Shown here: positions 35,406 to 43,245 of the stretch, one piece after another
Layout: every line of letters starts with the position of its first letter
Numbering within the stretch: the stretch's first letter is position 1
From: Fimbriimonadaceae bacterium
GTDB taxonomy: Bacteria; Armatimonadota; Fimbriimonadia; Fimbriimonadales; Fimbriimonadaceae
Assembly (NCBI GenBank): GCA_019638675.1
Contig: JAHBTE010000001.1
Span: 1,520,605-1,584,604 of the forward strand
Direction of reading: 5' to 3'
DNA: 64,000 nucleotides
The notes under the pieces: model-generated
Told to the model about the DNA's origin: nothing
What the model saw: only the letters and a program-made list of their open reading frames with translations
Databases searched by the model: none
Translations under genes and position numbers: made by a program

Positions 35406-36524
35406 CTACTTTGCGGCATTCACAATCAACTCGTAGTTCAACCGAGCGTTATCGATGAGCGACTGCCGTGACACTTGCTCCTCGTGCGTGTGAATCTTGT
35501 CCATTCCCGTGGCAACCACGATGCAAGTTGTGCCATGGGCATTGAACTTATTCGCATCGCTACCGCCGAGGGTAGTGCGTAAAGTCGGCTCGAAGCCCAA
35601 ATTCCTGCTCGCCTGAACTGCGTTCACCACGCAAGGGTGATTTTCGTCAATAGTGTAAGCGCTGTAATGGCGCGCGTGAACGATCTCGACTGTCGTATTG
35701 AATTCCGCCGCCGCAGATTCAAAACATTCCTTCATGTGAGCGATTTGAGCATCAAGTTCCGCTTCGCTGGTGCTCCGGGCTTCGCCACGAAGTTTCACGA
35801 ACGGGCAAACGACATTGACTGCAGTCCCGCCGGAGATCAATCCAAAGTTGGCGGTGGTTTCTGGCGAAATCCGTCCGAGTTTCATTTTGCTAATCGCGTG
35901 AGAAGCAACAACGATGGCGTTGATTCCGTTTTCAGGGTCTTTACCACTGTGGGCAGGTTTGCCGATGACCGTGACTTCAAGCTTGTCGTGAGTCGCGGTG
36001 CGATTGACAAAGCTACCAACTGGCGGGCCGGTATCCAAAACGTAGCCGTAATCAAGGTTCAAATCTTGAATTTTTAGGTGCCCGGCTCCGAGCAAACCGA
36101 TTTCTTCTGCAACATTAAACAGCAGATACACATCACCATGAACGGCATTGGTTTCTTGCAACATGCGAATGCATTCAATAGCGGTCGCCATACCAGCTTT
36201 GTCATCAGCTCCGAGAATTGTCGTTCCGTCAGTTTTGATGATGTCGCCTTCTTCAATGATCTTTATTCCGGCAGTTGGTTCAACGGTATCGAAGTGTGCA
36301 GAAAGGAAAATCCTCGGTGCTCCGGGTTTGTTGCCCGGCAGTTTGGCGATCACGTTGCCTGCGTTTCCGCCAATTGCTTCACCAGCATCGTCTTCGGTGA
36401 CTTCAAGGCCAAGTTCGGTCAGGAGATTCTTCACATAGTCAACGCACTCTCGCTCTTCTTTGGCAGGCGCGTTGATAGAAATCAACTCTTTGAAGAGGTT
36501 GATAAGCCGAGTTTTGTTGACCAT
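35406..36524 (-). CDS. M20-family metallopeptidase (PepT-like)
   Basis: 372 residues. The two-zinc site is visible: SAHFDTVEP (His and catalytic Asp), ILGADDKAGM (bridging Asp), VAEEIGLLGAGHL (catalytic Glu-Glu), YVLDTGP (Asp) and IHTHEE near the C-terminus (His). The dimerisation lid is in the middle (residues ~180-290). Closest to tripeptide aminopeptidase PepT/PepT-like proteins. Cytoplasmic, no signal. It is 8 bp from the upstream esterase gene. Confidence 0.88.
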   Translation of the reverse strand: MVNKTRLINLFKELISINAPAKEERECVDYVKNLLTELGLEVTEDDAGEAIGGNAGNVIAKLPGNKPGAPRIFLSAHFDTVEPTAGIKIIEEGDIIKTDGTTILGADDKAGMATAIECIRMLQETNAVHGDVYLLFNVAEEIGLLGAGHLKIQDLNLDYGYVLDTGPPVGSFVNRTATHDKLEVTVIGKPAHSGKDPENGINAIVVASHAISKMKLGRISPETTANFGLISGGTAVNVVCPFVKLRGEARSTSEAELDAQIAHMKECFESAAAEFNTTVEIVHARHYSAYTIDENHPCVVNAVQASRNLGFEPTLRTTLGGSDANKFNAHGTTCIVVATGMDKIHTHEEQVSRQSLIDNARLNYELIVNAAK

Positions 36525-36532
36525 GAGTTCGG

Positions 36533-37738
36533 TTAGTTTAGCCGACTTAGGTTGGGATTCTCGACGACGATCTTAAATGGTGAGGCGTAATCTGGATCGC
36601 CAAGTGCCATGAGTGATTCGCAGTAATTTGCGGGGTTGGGCAAGAGTTGGATTGTTGAAGAAGTCTTGCCCCAGACGATCACAAATGATTTGGTGGTGGA
36701 AGCCAAATTGAGCCGGAACTCTAGTGCCGGCGCATCACTGTTAACCACAGTGATGGACTTACTTGTCATTTCGGCATAAATTCGCCGTCCTGACTTTGGG
36801 TTCGGGTCGGTCAGCCAGTAGTGGTTTTGGAGCGTATTGTCGCTTTGAATCCAGATCAACTTGTCGGGGGCGGGGGTGCGTTTTTGGCTCAGTAACTCCT
36901 CAACCTTGTCGCGGTCGGGAACTGAGTGCCCGGTTTCTGGCAAGAAAGTCATCCCACCAGTGAACCCTCCGTATTCTTCTTTCCAATCCGCCCAAGAATC
37001 GGCAAATTTTTGGCACCGCTCGGGGCGGCCGTACGCGTTATCTTTGCCACCGATCACCCAAGTAAAGTAAAGGTTCCGGAGGTTGACACCTTCAGTTTCA
37101 CCATCAGTTGGCGCGGAAGCGGATGCGTTTGCGCTAGCGAATCGGTAAGGAATTTTGGGGGCGATCACAAAGGTTCCGTATCCGCCATGGGATGCACCAG
37201 TGATGCTCACACGCTGAGGATCGGCGTTACCAAATAGGGTGAAAGCGAGGATCAATCTTTCTACGAGCGGTGAAATGCTGTCGTCATAAAATCCGTTCCA
37301 TTCGTCATTTGGGGCTCGCAAAGCACAGTATATGTATGGCCCGCTGTCCGGTTTATCTCGGTAATAGCCGTTGAACATTCCATCCCACTGGCTGTTGTTG
37401 AGCGATGCAGGGCCGCTTCCTCCTCCGTGAAGGGCAAAAACAAGTGGCATTGGTTTACCGTTAGGAATGCCAACAATGCGGAACTTAAACGGTGCAGTAC
37501 GGTCTGCAGTTTTCACGATGCGGGCATCAAAGTCTGCCTTGAGTTCTTTGTGGATCGGGGCTTGGCTGTATGCCTTCCAAATCTGGGATTTGTACTCGGG
37601 CTTCCAATCGAAGTCACTCAACGCCGACTGTGCTTTTTCAACTCTCTTTGAATCTCCGGAAAAGTAGTCCTGGAAAAGCGTTTCAATTTTAATTGTCTGA
37701 ACCTGGGCGCCAAGGAGAATCGCAAGGGAAGCAAGCAT
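36533..37738 (-). CDS. Exported alpha/beta-hydrolase (PHB-depolymerase-like esterase)
   Basis: 401 residues with a hydrophobic N-terminal signal (MLASLAILLGAQVQ). The lipase-type core has LVFALHGGGSGPASLN (oxyanion), VSITGASHGGYGTF (Ser nucleophile in G-x-S-x-G), and PETGHSVPD (His). A beta-rich C-terminal ~90 residues follows. Likely an extracytoplasmic esterase or peptidase-like hydrolase; substrate unknown. It is upstream of and probably cotranscribed with the M20 peptidase. Confidence 0.8.
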   Translation of the reverse strand: MLASLAILLGAQVQTIKIETLFQDYFSGDSKRVEKAQSALSDFDWKPEYKSQIWKAYSQAPIHKELKADFDARIVKTADRTAPFKFRIVGIPNGKPMPLVFALHGGGSGPASLNNSQWDGMFNGYYRDKPDSGPYIYCALRAPNDEWNGFYDDSISPLVERLILAFTLFGNADPQRVSITGASHGGYGTFVIAPKIPYRFASANASASAPTDGETEGVNLRNLYFTWVIGGKDNAYGRPERCQKFADSWADWKEEYGGFTGGMTFLPETGHSVPDRDKVEELLSQKRTPAPDKLIWIQSDNTLQNHYWLTDPNPKSGRRIYAEMTSKSITVVNSDAPALEFRLNLASTTKSFVIVWGKTSSTIQLLPNPANYCESLMALGDPDYASPFKIVVENPNLSRLN

Positions 37739-37894
37739 AATTTGAATCTAGTATAAAAGGTTAACCACCAGGAAATTACAAAAAATGTTTAAGTTCGTGC
37801 TTAGGCACTGGACCTGGACGATTCCAACGTGCTATAGTTGGGAGAAGTGATTGGCATCGCCGATCAGGTCACTCGAATGACGAGAGGATCACGG

Positions 37895-38407
37895 ATGAAG
37901 AGTATGGTGAAAATTGGTATCGCCGCGGCACTAAGCGCGGTTCTTGTCGTCCCGGCTATGGCCGACTACGAAAAGCCGATGAACATTTCCGTTCGGGCTG
38001 GCTGGTTCTTGGCTCAAGGCGACGGTAAAAAAGTTGAAGGGCAAAACTGGTTTACAATGGGTGCAGAACTCAAGTTGAAGGATATTCCTTCAAACGATCC
38101 TGATTACCTTGCTCACTGGAGCCTTTCGGTTGACTACTACGGCAAAGGCAGCTTTGCTAACGTTCCTGTTCTTTACAACTACGTTGGTCGACACCCAGAT
38201 TTCTACTACTCAGTTGGTGCTGGGGTTGGGTTCGGAAAGCGAGCAACCATCGGCGGAACTGACAGCAGCATGGATTTCAACTACCAACTGTCAATCGGTA
38301 AAGACTTCAACTTCAGCGGGCGAGCTTTGTTTGCTGAATTCCGATACTTCGGTTCCAACCGAGATGCCCTCAACGGCTTCTCCTTGGTTGGCGGAATCCG
38401 GTTCTAA
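37895..38407 (+). CDS. Small outer-membrane-type beta-barrel protein
   Basis: About 170 residues from ATG 37895, which has GAGAGG 7 nt upstream and a signal peptide (MKSMVKIGIAAALSAVLVVP, cleavage after AMA). The mature protein has repeated amphipathic beta strands rich in Tyr, Phe and Gly and ends with Phe (VGGIRF), the usual outer-membrane-protein ending. An in-frame ATG at 37838 adds 19 unsuitable residues. A TATAGT box at about 37832 would give a ~55-nt leader. Terminator at 38423. Confidence 0.8.
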   Translation: MKSMVKIGIAAALSAVLVVPAMADYEKPMNISVRAGWFLAQGDGKKVEGQNWFTMGAELKLKDIPSNDPDYLAHWSLSVDYYGKGSFANVPVLYNYVGRHPDFYYSVGAGVGFGKRATIGGTDSSMDFNYQLSIGKDFNFSGRALFAEFRYFGSNRDALNGFSLVGGIRF

Positions 38408-38422
38408 GTTATCTGCGATTAC

Positions 38423-38460
38423 TGGCCCTAAGTCATACTTGGCTTAGGGCCATTTTATTT
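38423..38460 (+). terminator. Rho-independent terminator
   Basis: TGGCCCTAAG and CTTAGGGCCA form a perfect 10-bp stem with a 10-nt loop, followed by TTTTATTT. It ends the barrel-protein transcript and lies just before the sigma factor gene. Confidence 0.9.
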
Positions 38461-38482
38461 ACGAGGTTTTCCCAGGGACCTT

Positions 38483-39190
38483 TTGAATGGCAGTGAACTC
38501 GCTCTCGTAGAAAACGTCAATGACTATTGCAGAACAATGGGTCATTGGCTAGGTGCAACCAGATTGGCAACGCAAAACGACTTTGATCTTGCTTCCGAGC
38601 AGGCGTTAGTTGCGAAGTGTCGTAAACAAGATTACGATGCTTTTGGAAAGGTTGTAGATGCCTATCAAGCCAGAGTTCTCGGCTATGTGCGCCGATTCGT
38701 TCACAACGAAGATGAAGCTTTGGATGTTACGCAGGAAGTTTTTATCAAGGCGTTTCAAGCTATGGCGGGGTTCGATGGACGAGCCAGTTTACGAAGCTGG
38801 TTGTTTAGAATTGCCCACAATCTTTGTATAGATCGGGCAAGAAAGCGCAATCGAATGCCAGCTCAGATGAGCATTGAACCGACAATAGAAGGTGAGGATG
38901 CTTTTGATTTTGCCGATGTCCGGTGGGATCCCGCTCAGAACGTTTTGAACATCGAATTGGAAACGGTTCTGGAACAAGCAATCACCTCCATGAGCGACAA
39001 GTTGAGATCAGTTTTGGTGATGCACGACCAAGAAGATTTAGGGTACGAAGAAATTGCTCGAGTGATTGACGTTCCAGTGGGAACAGTCAAGAGCCGCCTG
39101 TTTTTGGCTCGCGCCCACGTGCAACGATACGTGCGAGCTTATGTGGATGGTCATAACGATTGGGAAAGCTCTCCCAAAGGTGTGAACTGA
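38483..39190 (+). CDS. ECF-type RNA polymerase sigma factor
   Basis: Up to 235 residues; ATG 38537 (MGHWLG) may be the true start. Region 2 is LGYVRRFVHNEDEALDVTQEVFIKAF with FDGRASLRSWLFRIAHNLCID (both shown as adjacent parts), region 4 is LRSVLVMHDQEDLGYEEIAR with VPVGTVKSRLFLARA, the -35-binding helix-turn-helix. It probably directs an envelope-stress regulon. It is followed by an anti-sigma-like gene and an RseB-like gene, a SigE-type cluster. Confidence 0.9.
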   Translation: MNGSELALVENVNDYCRTMGHWLGATRLATQNDFDLASEQALVAKCRKQDYDAFGKVVDAYQARVLGYVRRFVHNEDEALDVTQEVFIKAFQAMAGFDGRASLRSWLFRIAHNLCIDRARKRNRMPAQMSIEPTIEGEDAFDFADVRWDPAQNVLNIELETVLEQAITSMSDKLRSVLVMHDQEDLGYEEIARVIDVPVGTVKSRLFLARAHVQRYVRAYVDGHNDWESSPKGVN

Positions 39191-39192
39191 TT

Positions 39193-39684
39193 ATGGATAA
39201 GAAACTTTGGAATAAATTGGTGAATGAAGAACCGCTGGATGCGGCAGAACATATCGCCTTGGAACAAGCCTTAGAGGCAGGCGACGAAAGCCTGACGGCT
39301 TATTATTTGAGCCATGTCGAAAATCCCGCACCCAGCCTTGCGTGGCGAAGCGAATTAAACGAGCAACTCAAGCAGATTGCGCCTCAGCCAGTGCGACATG
39401 GTTGGAAGTTTTGGGCTTGGGGTGGAGCAATCACCGCTTCCGCCGCAGCTTGTGCATTTTTGCTTACAATCGTTATGAACTCCCAACAAGAATCGGTAAA
39501 TCCGGTTCAGGTGGCGGACAACACGCCTACTACGGCAGTTGTCGAAAATGCTCCAGCTCCACAATCAAAGGATCTTGGCACAGTGTTGATTTCTGCCCAT
39601 CAAGCAGATGAAACCCAAGCATCGCTTGGATGGCGGTCGCCGCGCCGTAATCACAACCTAACATCTGGTTATTCCAACTGGTAA
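39193..39684 (+). CDS. Putative transmembrane anti-sigma factor
   Basis: 163 residues from ATG 39193. The N-terminal ~75 residues are helical and charged with repeated Glu/Ala (zinc-less anti-sigma-domain style), one membrane segment follows (WAWGGAITASAAACAFLLTI), and the last ~80 residues are periplasmic. Position directly after an ECF sigma gene, 2 bp from its stop, is the main evidence. No HxxxCxxC zinc motif is seen. Confidence 0.68.
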   Translation: MDKKLWNKLVNEEPLDAAEHIALEQALEAGDESLTAYYLSHVENPAPSLAWRSELNEQLKQIAPQPVRHGWKFWAWGGAITASAAACAFLLTIVMNSQQESVNPVQVADNTPTTAVVENAPAPQSKDLGTVLISAHQADETQASLGWRSPRRNHNLTSGYSNW

Positions 39685-39686
39685 GA

Positions 39687-40628
39687 GTGAAATCTATGTT
39701 TCGGCGACTGATTTGCGGGCTTCTGATTTTGATGGTCAGCAGCCCGGCTTTCAGTCAAGGCCGATTGCCGAAAGCAAGTGAAATGGCGGCAAAGATTACT
39801 GCTGCTTCTTCAAAAGCAAACTACGCTGCAGTTCGGCGATTGATTCTGCCTTCTCAAGATGGTACGAAGAGAGAGGTAGATGAGCGTGTCATGCGTAGTC
39901 GCGGACGACTCTATATTAGCTACTTCAAAGATTCTCCGTATGCAGACACAAAGATTTTTGAACGAGATGGCAAGCGGTACACCTACACGATTTCGACTAA
40001 CGAAATTCGGGTTAGTCCGAGCCGCACGTTGGATGAGATCACTAGACTTTTAACTGACCCAAAAGGTGATGAGCCAGTAATTAAGTACGGCGAAAAGATT
40101 GCTGGTCGCTCTACTTACCTGGTTGAGTCGAAGTTTGGCCGAGATCGTGGAATGCATCGGATGTGGGTTGACACCCAACAGTTTGTGATCCTCAAGCGCA
40201 ATTTCCTTGATTCAAAAGGAGTGGTTCAAGGCGGATACGAAATTGTTGAGATCAACTTCAATGCTAAGATTTCCGACTCGAAATTTTCTCTTCCTAAAGG
40301 GGCCAAGCTTGTAACCGTTGAAGATGACCTCAAGAGGCTAGCAAAGCAAATGGGGGTTGATCCATTTATGATCACCAACAATAGCTTTACGCTCATGAAC
40401 TCCGGTCAGATGGAGTTTGATGGAGTCAAAATCCTGCGGCAGTTTTACACTTCAAACGATAAACGAGTGAGTCTATTTGTGATGAAGGGAAGCCAAAAAA
40501 CAGATGGATTCCGGCAATCCGACCGCGTTAAGATACACCGATGGGAAGATGATGGACACACGCTCGTGCTTGTAGGCGACCTCAGCCAGGATGAATTGGA
40601 ACGATTGTCAAAGAGCGTGAAGGCCTAG
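39687..40628 (+). CDS. MucB/RseB-like periplasmic protein
   Basis: 313 residues, signal peptide (LICGLLILMVSSPAFS). The mature protein has the LolA-like beta-domain seen in RseB and outer-membrane lipoprotein-sorting proteins (YVADTKIFERDGKRYTY-like region near residue 90; HRMWVDTQQFVILKRNF), then a smaller C-terminal domain. RseB guards the anti-sigma factor from proteolysis; the order sigma, anti-sigma, RseB supports that. GTG start 2 bp after the anti-sigma gene. Confidence 0.75.
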   Translation: MKSMFRRLICGLLILMVSSPAFSQGRLPKASEMAAKITAASSKANYAAVRRLILPSQDGTKREVDERVMRSRGRLYISYFKDSPYADTKIFERDGKRYTYTISTNEIRVSPSRTLDEITRLLTDPKGDEPVIKYGEKIAGRSTYLVESKFGRDRGMHRMWVDTQQFVILKRNFLDSKGVVQGGYEIVEINFNAKISDSKFSLPKGAKLVTVEDDLKRLAKQMGVDPFMITNNSFTLMNSGQMEFDGVKILRQFYTSNDKRVSLFVMKGSQKTDGFRQSDRVKIHRWEDDGHTLVLVGDLSQDELERLSKSVKA

Positions 40629-40675
40629 TCGGGCTGGAACTGCTGACACCCGACGCTTGTTTCAACCGTCATAAT

Positions 40676-40688
40676 AGGCACGTGAACT
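40676..40688 (+). promoter_or_regulatory. -10-like element before the PBP1A gene
   Basis: CATAAT at about 40670-40675 precedes the ATG at 40689 by 13 nt, with no Shine-Dalgarno between them. Confidence 0.3.
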
Positions 40689-43067
40689 ATGGCCAAATCG
40701 GCCCGAACGAAGCCGGCTCCTGACCGTAAAAAAATCAGACGCCGTAAGAAAATAAAGGTCTTCCTGACTTTGAGCCTCATGTTTTTGATGCTCATTTTTA
40801 TTGTCGGATCAGTTTTTGCTTATCAGCGACTCCAAAAGGCTGAGCTCATCGTAAACAAGCTTGATACTGTTATTCAAGATTTGAACAGTCGCCCATCACG
40901 CATTGAATCGGCGGATGGCGAGGTTCTTTACGAAATCCAATCTGAATACCGTAAGGCGGTACCCCGTTCGGATATTCCTCAGCGCGTCGTTAATGCGATG
41001 GTCGCGGCGGAAGACAAACGGTTCTGGGATCATCCAGGTATCGACTTCTGGTCGCTCATGCGGATTTTGTTTGTTGCAACCAAAGAGCGGAGCACACGTG
41101 AAAGCGGCGGCGGTTCCACGCTCACAATGCAGATCGCTAAGCGGGTTTTCACGGGTGATGCTCCTACCATTGAAAGAAAGCTTGACAACATGGCTTTAGC
41201 CATCGTTATCGAACGGAAAATGACCAAAGACCAGATCCTTGAACTCTACATGAATCAGGTGTTCTTTGGTCAACAAGCTTACGGAATCAGTGCGGCGGCC
41301 GACGTTTATTTTGGTAAGTCTTTGGATGACCTCACGGTTGCAGAAGCCGCTATGTTGGCGCGTTGTGTTCGTAGACCAAGCGACGAAAATCCGGTGGCGA
41401 ACTTAGACAAAGCAACTAAGAACCGCAATGTCGTTCTCTCAATTATGCGCGAGGAAGGCTACATTGACCAGAAAGAGTATCAGGAAGCGAAGGAAGAGCC
41501 GGTCAAGCTTCGAGCCAAGCGCCCTCAAGTGGTCACAAAAGAAAAAGTCCACCCTTACTTTGTTGACTATGTTCTCAACGAACTCGCAAAGAAGGGAATT
41601 GATATTTCCGCAGGCGGATACCGGGTAGTCACGACATTAAATAGCACGTATCAAACGATTGCCGAAAAAGGGGTTGTCAAGTGGGTAAAGAACCTGAAAG
41701 GCTATCGCGTCAACCAAATGGCGATCTTAGTGACCGACAACGCTGGTCGTATTGTTTCAATGGTCGGTGGCCCGGATTACCAAAAGTCGGAATTTAATAT
41801 GATGTGGATGGGGCCAGGGCGTCAACCAGGCTCTAGCTTTAAGCCTTTTGTTTATGCGGCTGGGTTGGATCGTGGCGTGTTCGATGAAGGCACTACCATC
41901 TCGACTTCGCCGATGAAGAAACCGTTTTCCAGCGAGTACTTCCAGGGTGGAGCGAATCGTGGCCGGGTTTCTATATCAACTGCCCTCACAACATCTAACA
42001 ACACGGCGGCGGTTCGAGCGATTGATGAGGTAGGCGAAAGCAACACGGTTGCGTTTTGCAAACGGAGTCTTGGGTTTAAGAAGAGCAATTTGCCTGCAGT
42101 AATGAGCCTTGCTCTTGGATCGGGCGAAGTTTATATGCCGGAAATGGCGGAAGCCTATTCGGTATTCCAGAGCCATGGGGATCGCTATCCGGTTTACGCT
42201 GTTTCGCGAGTGATTCATCCAGATGGATCAGAAGAATCTATGGTGCCCAAAAAAGCGCGGGCTGTAATGAACGCGGCGGGAGCGGAATACATTGACCTGT
42301 GCCTCCGGCAAAACGTTCTGTCGGGAACGGGGACTCACGTCCGAAGTGTCATTAATGCGAGAGGAAAAACTGGCACGACCAACGATCACAAGGATGCTTG
42401 GTTCTGTGGATACACCGATCAGTTGATTGGAATTGCTTGGGTAGCAAACGAACAAATTGTCAATGGGCGCCCAGTTGCTACTCCGATGCGTGGTTTGTTC
42501 GGTGGTGAGGGGCCAGCCAGAGTTTGGAACGATATCTTGCGAGATATTCAGAAAAAAGTTGGCGAAAAATCGCGTCCGTTCAACGGTGTTCGCAGTGTGA
42601 CGGTCAAGGAAGAACCAGATGATCCGGAAGAACCAGTGGATGAGCCGCCAGTGGTTGATCCAGGTATCCCAGATGAGCCACCAGTAGATCCAAACTTGGT
42701 TAAAGACCCAAATGAAACCAAACCTCCCGTCTCGCCGCCAAAAACCACAGGTGGAACTGGACAAAACCAAGATGTTGTTTACGTAAGTGTATGCGCAGAT
42801 TCTGGTCAAAGAGCCAACGCTTATTGCCCAGAAACGGTGCGCCGACCTTTCTTTAAGGGAAGCGAGCCGAAAGGTGTCTGTCCACTTCACGGGCCTACAT
42901 TTACCGAGGTTCTAACAAGCCATACTGATGCAAAGGAGGAACGATATGCAAGAGCAGCAAGCTGGAACCGAAAAACCGATTTCAAAGCGGCTTCTCATCT
43001 TGCCGATCTTTCTCGCTCTATTTTTCTCCTTCTGCATAGCGCAGCTCTTTTTGGTGCAAATCGTTAA
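40689..43067 (+). CDS. Class A penicillin-binding protein (PBP1A-like)
   Basis: 792 residues: short basic cytoplasmic tail, one membrane helix (~25-45), GT51 glycosyltransferase (VAAEDKRFWDHPGIDF with catalytic Glu, GGGSTLTMQIAKRVF), and transpeptidase with GSSFKPF (catalytic Ser), TSNNT (SxN) and KTGTTN (KTG). A Pro/Glu linker and a Cys-containing tail (VSVCADSG, YCPET, GVCPLHG) follow. The final ~45 residues overlap a well-initiated downstream gene in another frame and look non-native. It polymerises and cross-links peptidoglycan. Confidence 0.92.
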   Translation: MAKSARTKPAPDRKKIRRRKKIKVFLTLSLMFLMLIFIVGSVFAYQRLQKAELIVNKLDTVIQDLNSRPSRIESADGEVLYEIQSEYRKAVPRSDIPQRVVNAMVAAEDKRFWDHPGIDFWSLMRILFVATKERSTRESGGGSTLTMQIAKRVFTGDAPTIERKLDNMALAIVIERKMTKDQILELYMNQVFFGQQAYGISAAADVYFGKSLDDLTVAEAAMLARCVRRPSDENPVANLDKATKNRNVVLSIMREEGYIDQKEYQEAKEEPVKLRAKRPQVVTKEKVHPYFVDYVLNELAKKGIDISAGGYRVVTTLNSTYQTIAEKGVVKWVKNLKGYRVNQMAILVTDNAGRIVSMVGGPDYQKSEFNMMWMGPGRQPGSSFKPFVYAAGLDRGVFDEGTTISTSPMKKPFSSEYFQGGANRGRVSISTALTTSNNTAAVRAIDEVGESNTVAFCKRSLGFKKSNLPAVMSLALGSGEVYMPEMAEAYSVFQSHGDRYPVYAVSRVIHPDGSEESMVPKKARAVMNAAGAEYIDLCLRQNVLSGTGTHVRSVINARGKTGTTNDHKDAWFCGYTDQLIGIAWVANEQIVNGRPVATPMRGLFGGEGPARVWNDILRDIQKKVGEKSRPFNGVRSVTVKEEPDDPEEPVDEPPVVDPGIPDEPPVDPNLVKDPNETKPPVSPPKTTGGTGQNQDVVYVSVCADSGQRANAYCPETVRRPFFKGSEPKGVCPLHGPTFTEVLTSHTDAKEERYARAASWNRKTDFKAASHLADLSRSIFLLLHSAALFGANR

Positions 43068-43227
43068 TCCACCCGAGCGGACGAAAAGCCATCCATCGCG
43101 CCAACTAGCATCAAAATCTGGTGCTCAAGTCTTCGCGGAACTCAAGAAATTCGGCAAGCGGGTCAAACGCAAGCTTTCGCGTGAATTCCGCACAACGCAG
43201 GAGAGGTTTGATGACTGGTCTCAATAG
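42946..43227 (+). CDS. Orphan membrane anchor resembling the PBP2 N-terminus
   Basis: 93 residues from ATG 42946, with AAGGAGG 6 nt upstream. A single helix ILPIFLALFFSFCIAQLFLV with following QIV aligns with the anchor of PBP2 encoded just downstream (VPIILVLFFGISVTQLWLLQ with IV): about 14 of 30 residues identical, same spacing. The rest is a basic, helical ~60-residue tail with no catalytic domain. It lies inside a PBP1A-anchor-PBP2 operon. Function unknown; could tune PBP2 assembly. Confidence 0.75.
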   Translation: MQEQQAGTEKPISKRLLILPIFLALFFSFCIAQLFLVQIVNPPERTKSHPSRQLASKSGAQVFAELKKFGKRVKRKLSREFRTTQERFDDWSQ

Positions 43228-43245
43228 TAGCGGGGTGATTGCCTA

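Noticed and set aside
42228-42890. 220-codon minus-strand ORF
   Set aside because: Antisense to the PBP1A C-terminal half, Trp/Phe-rich artefact of the repeated Pro/Glu codons.
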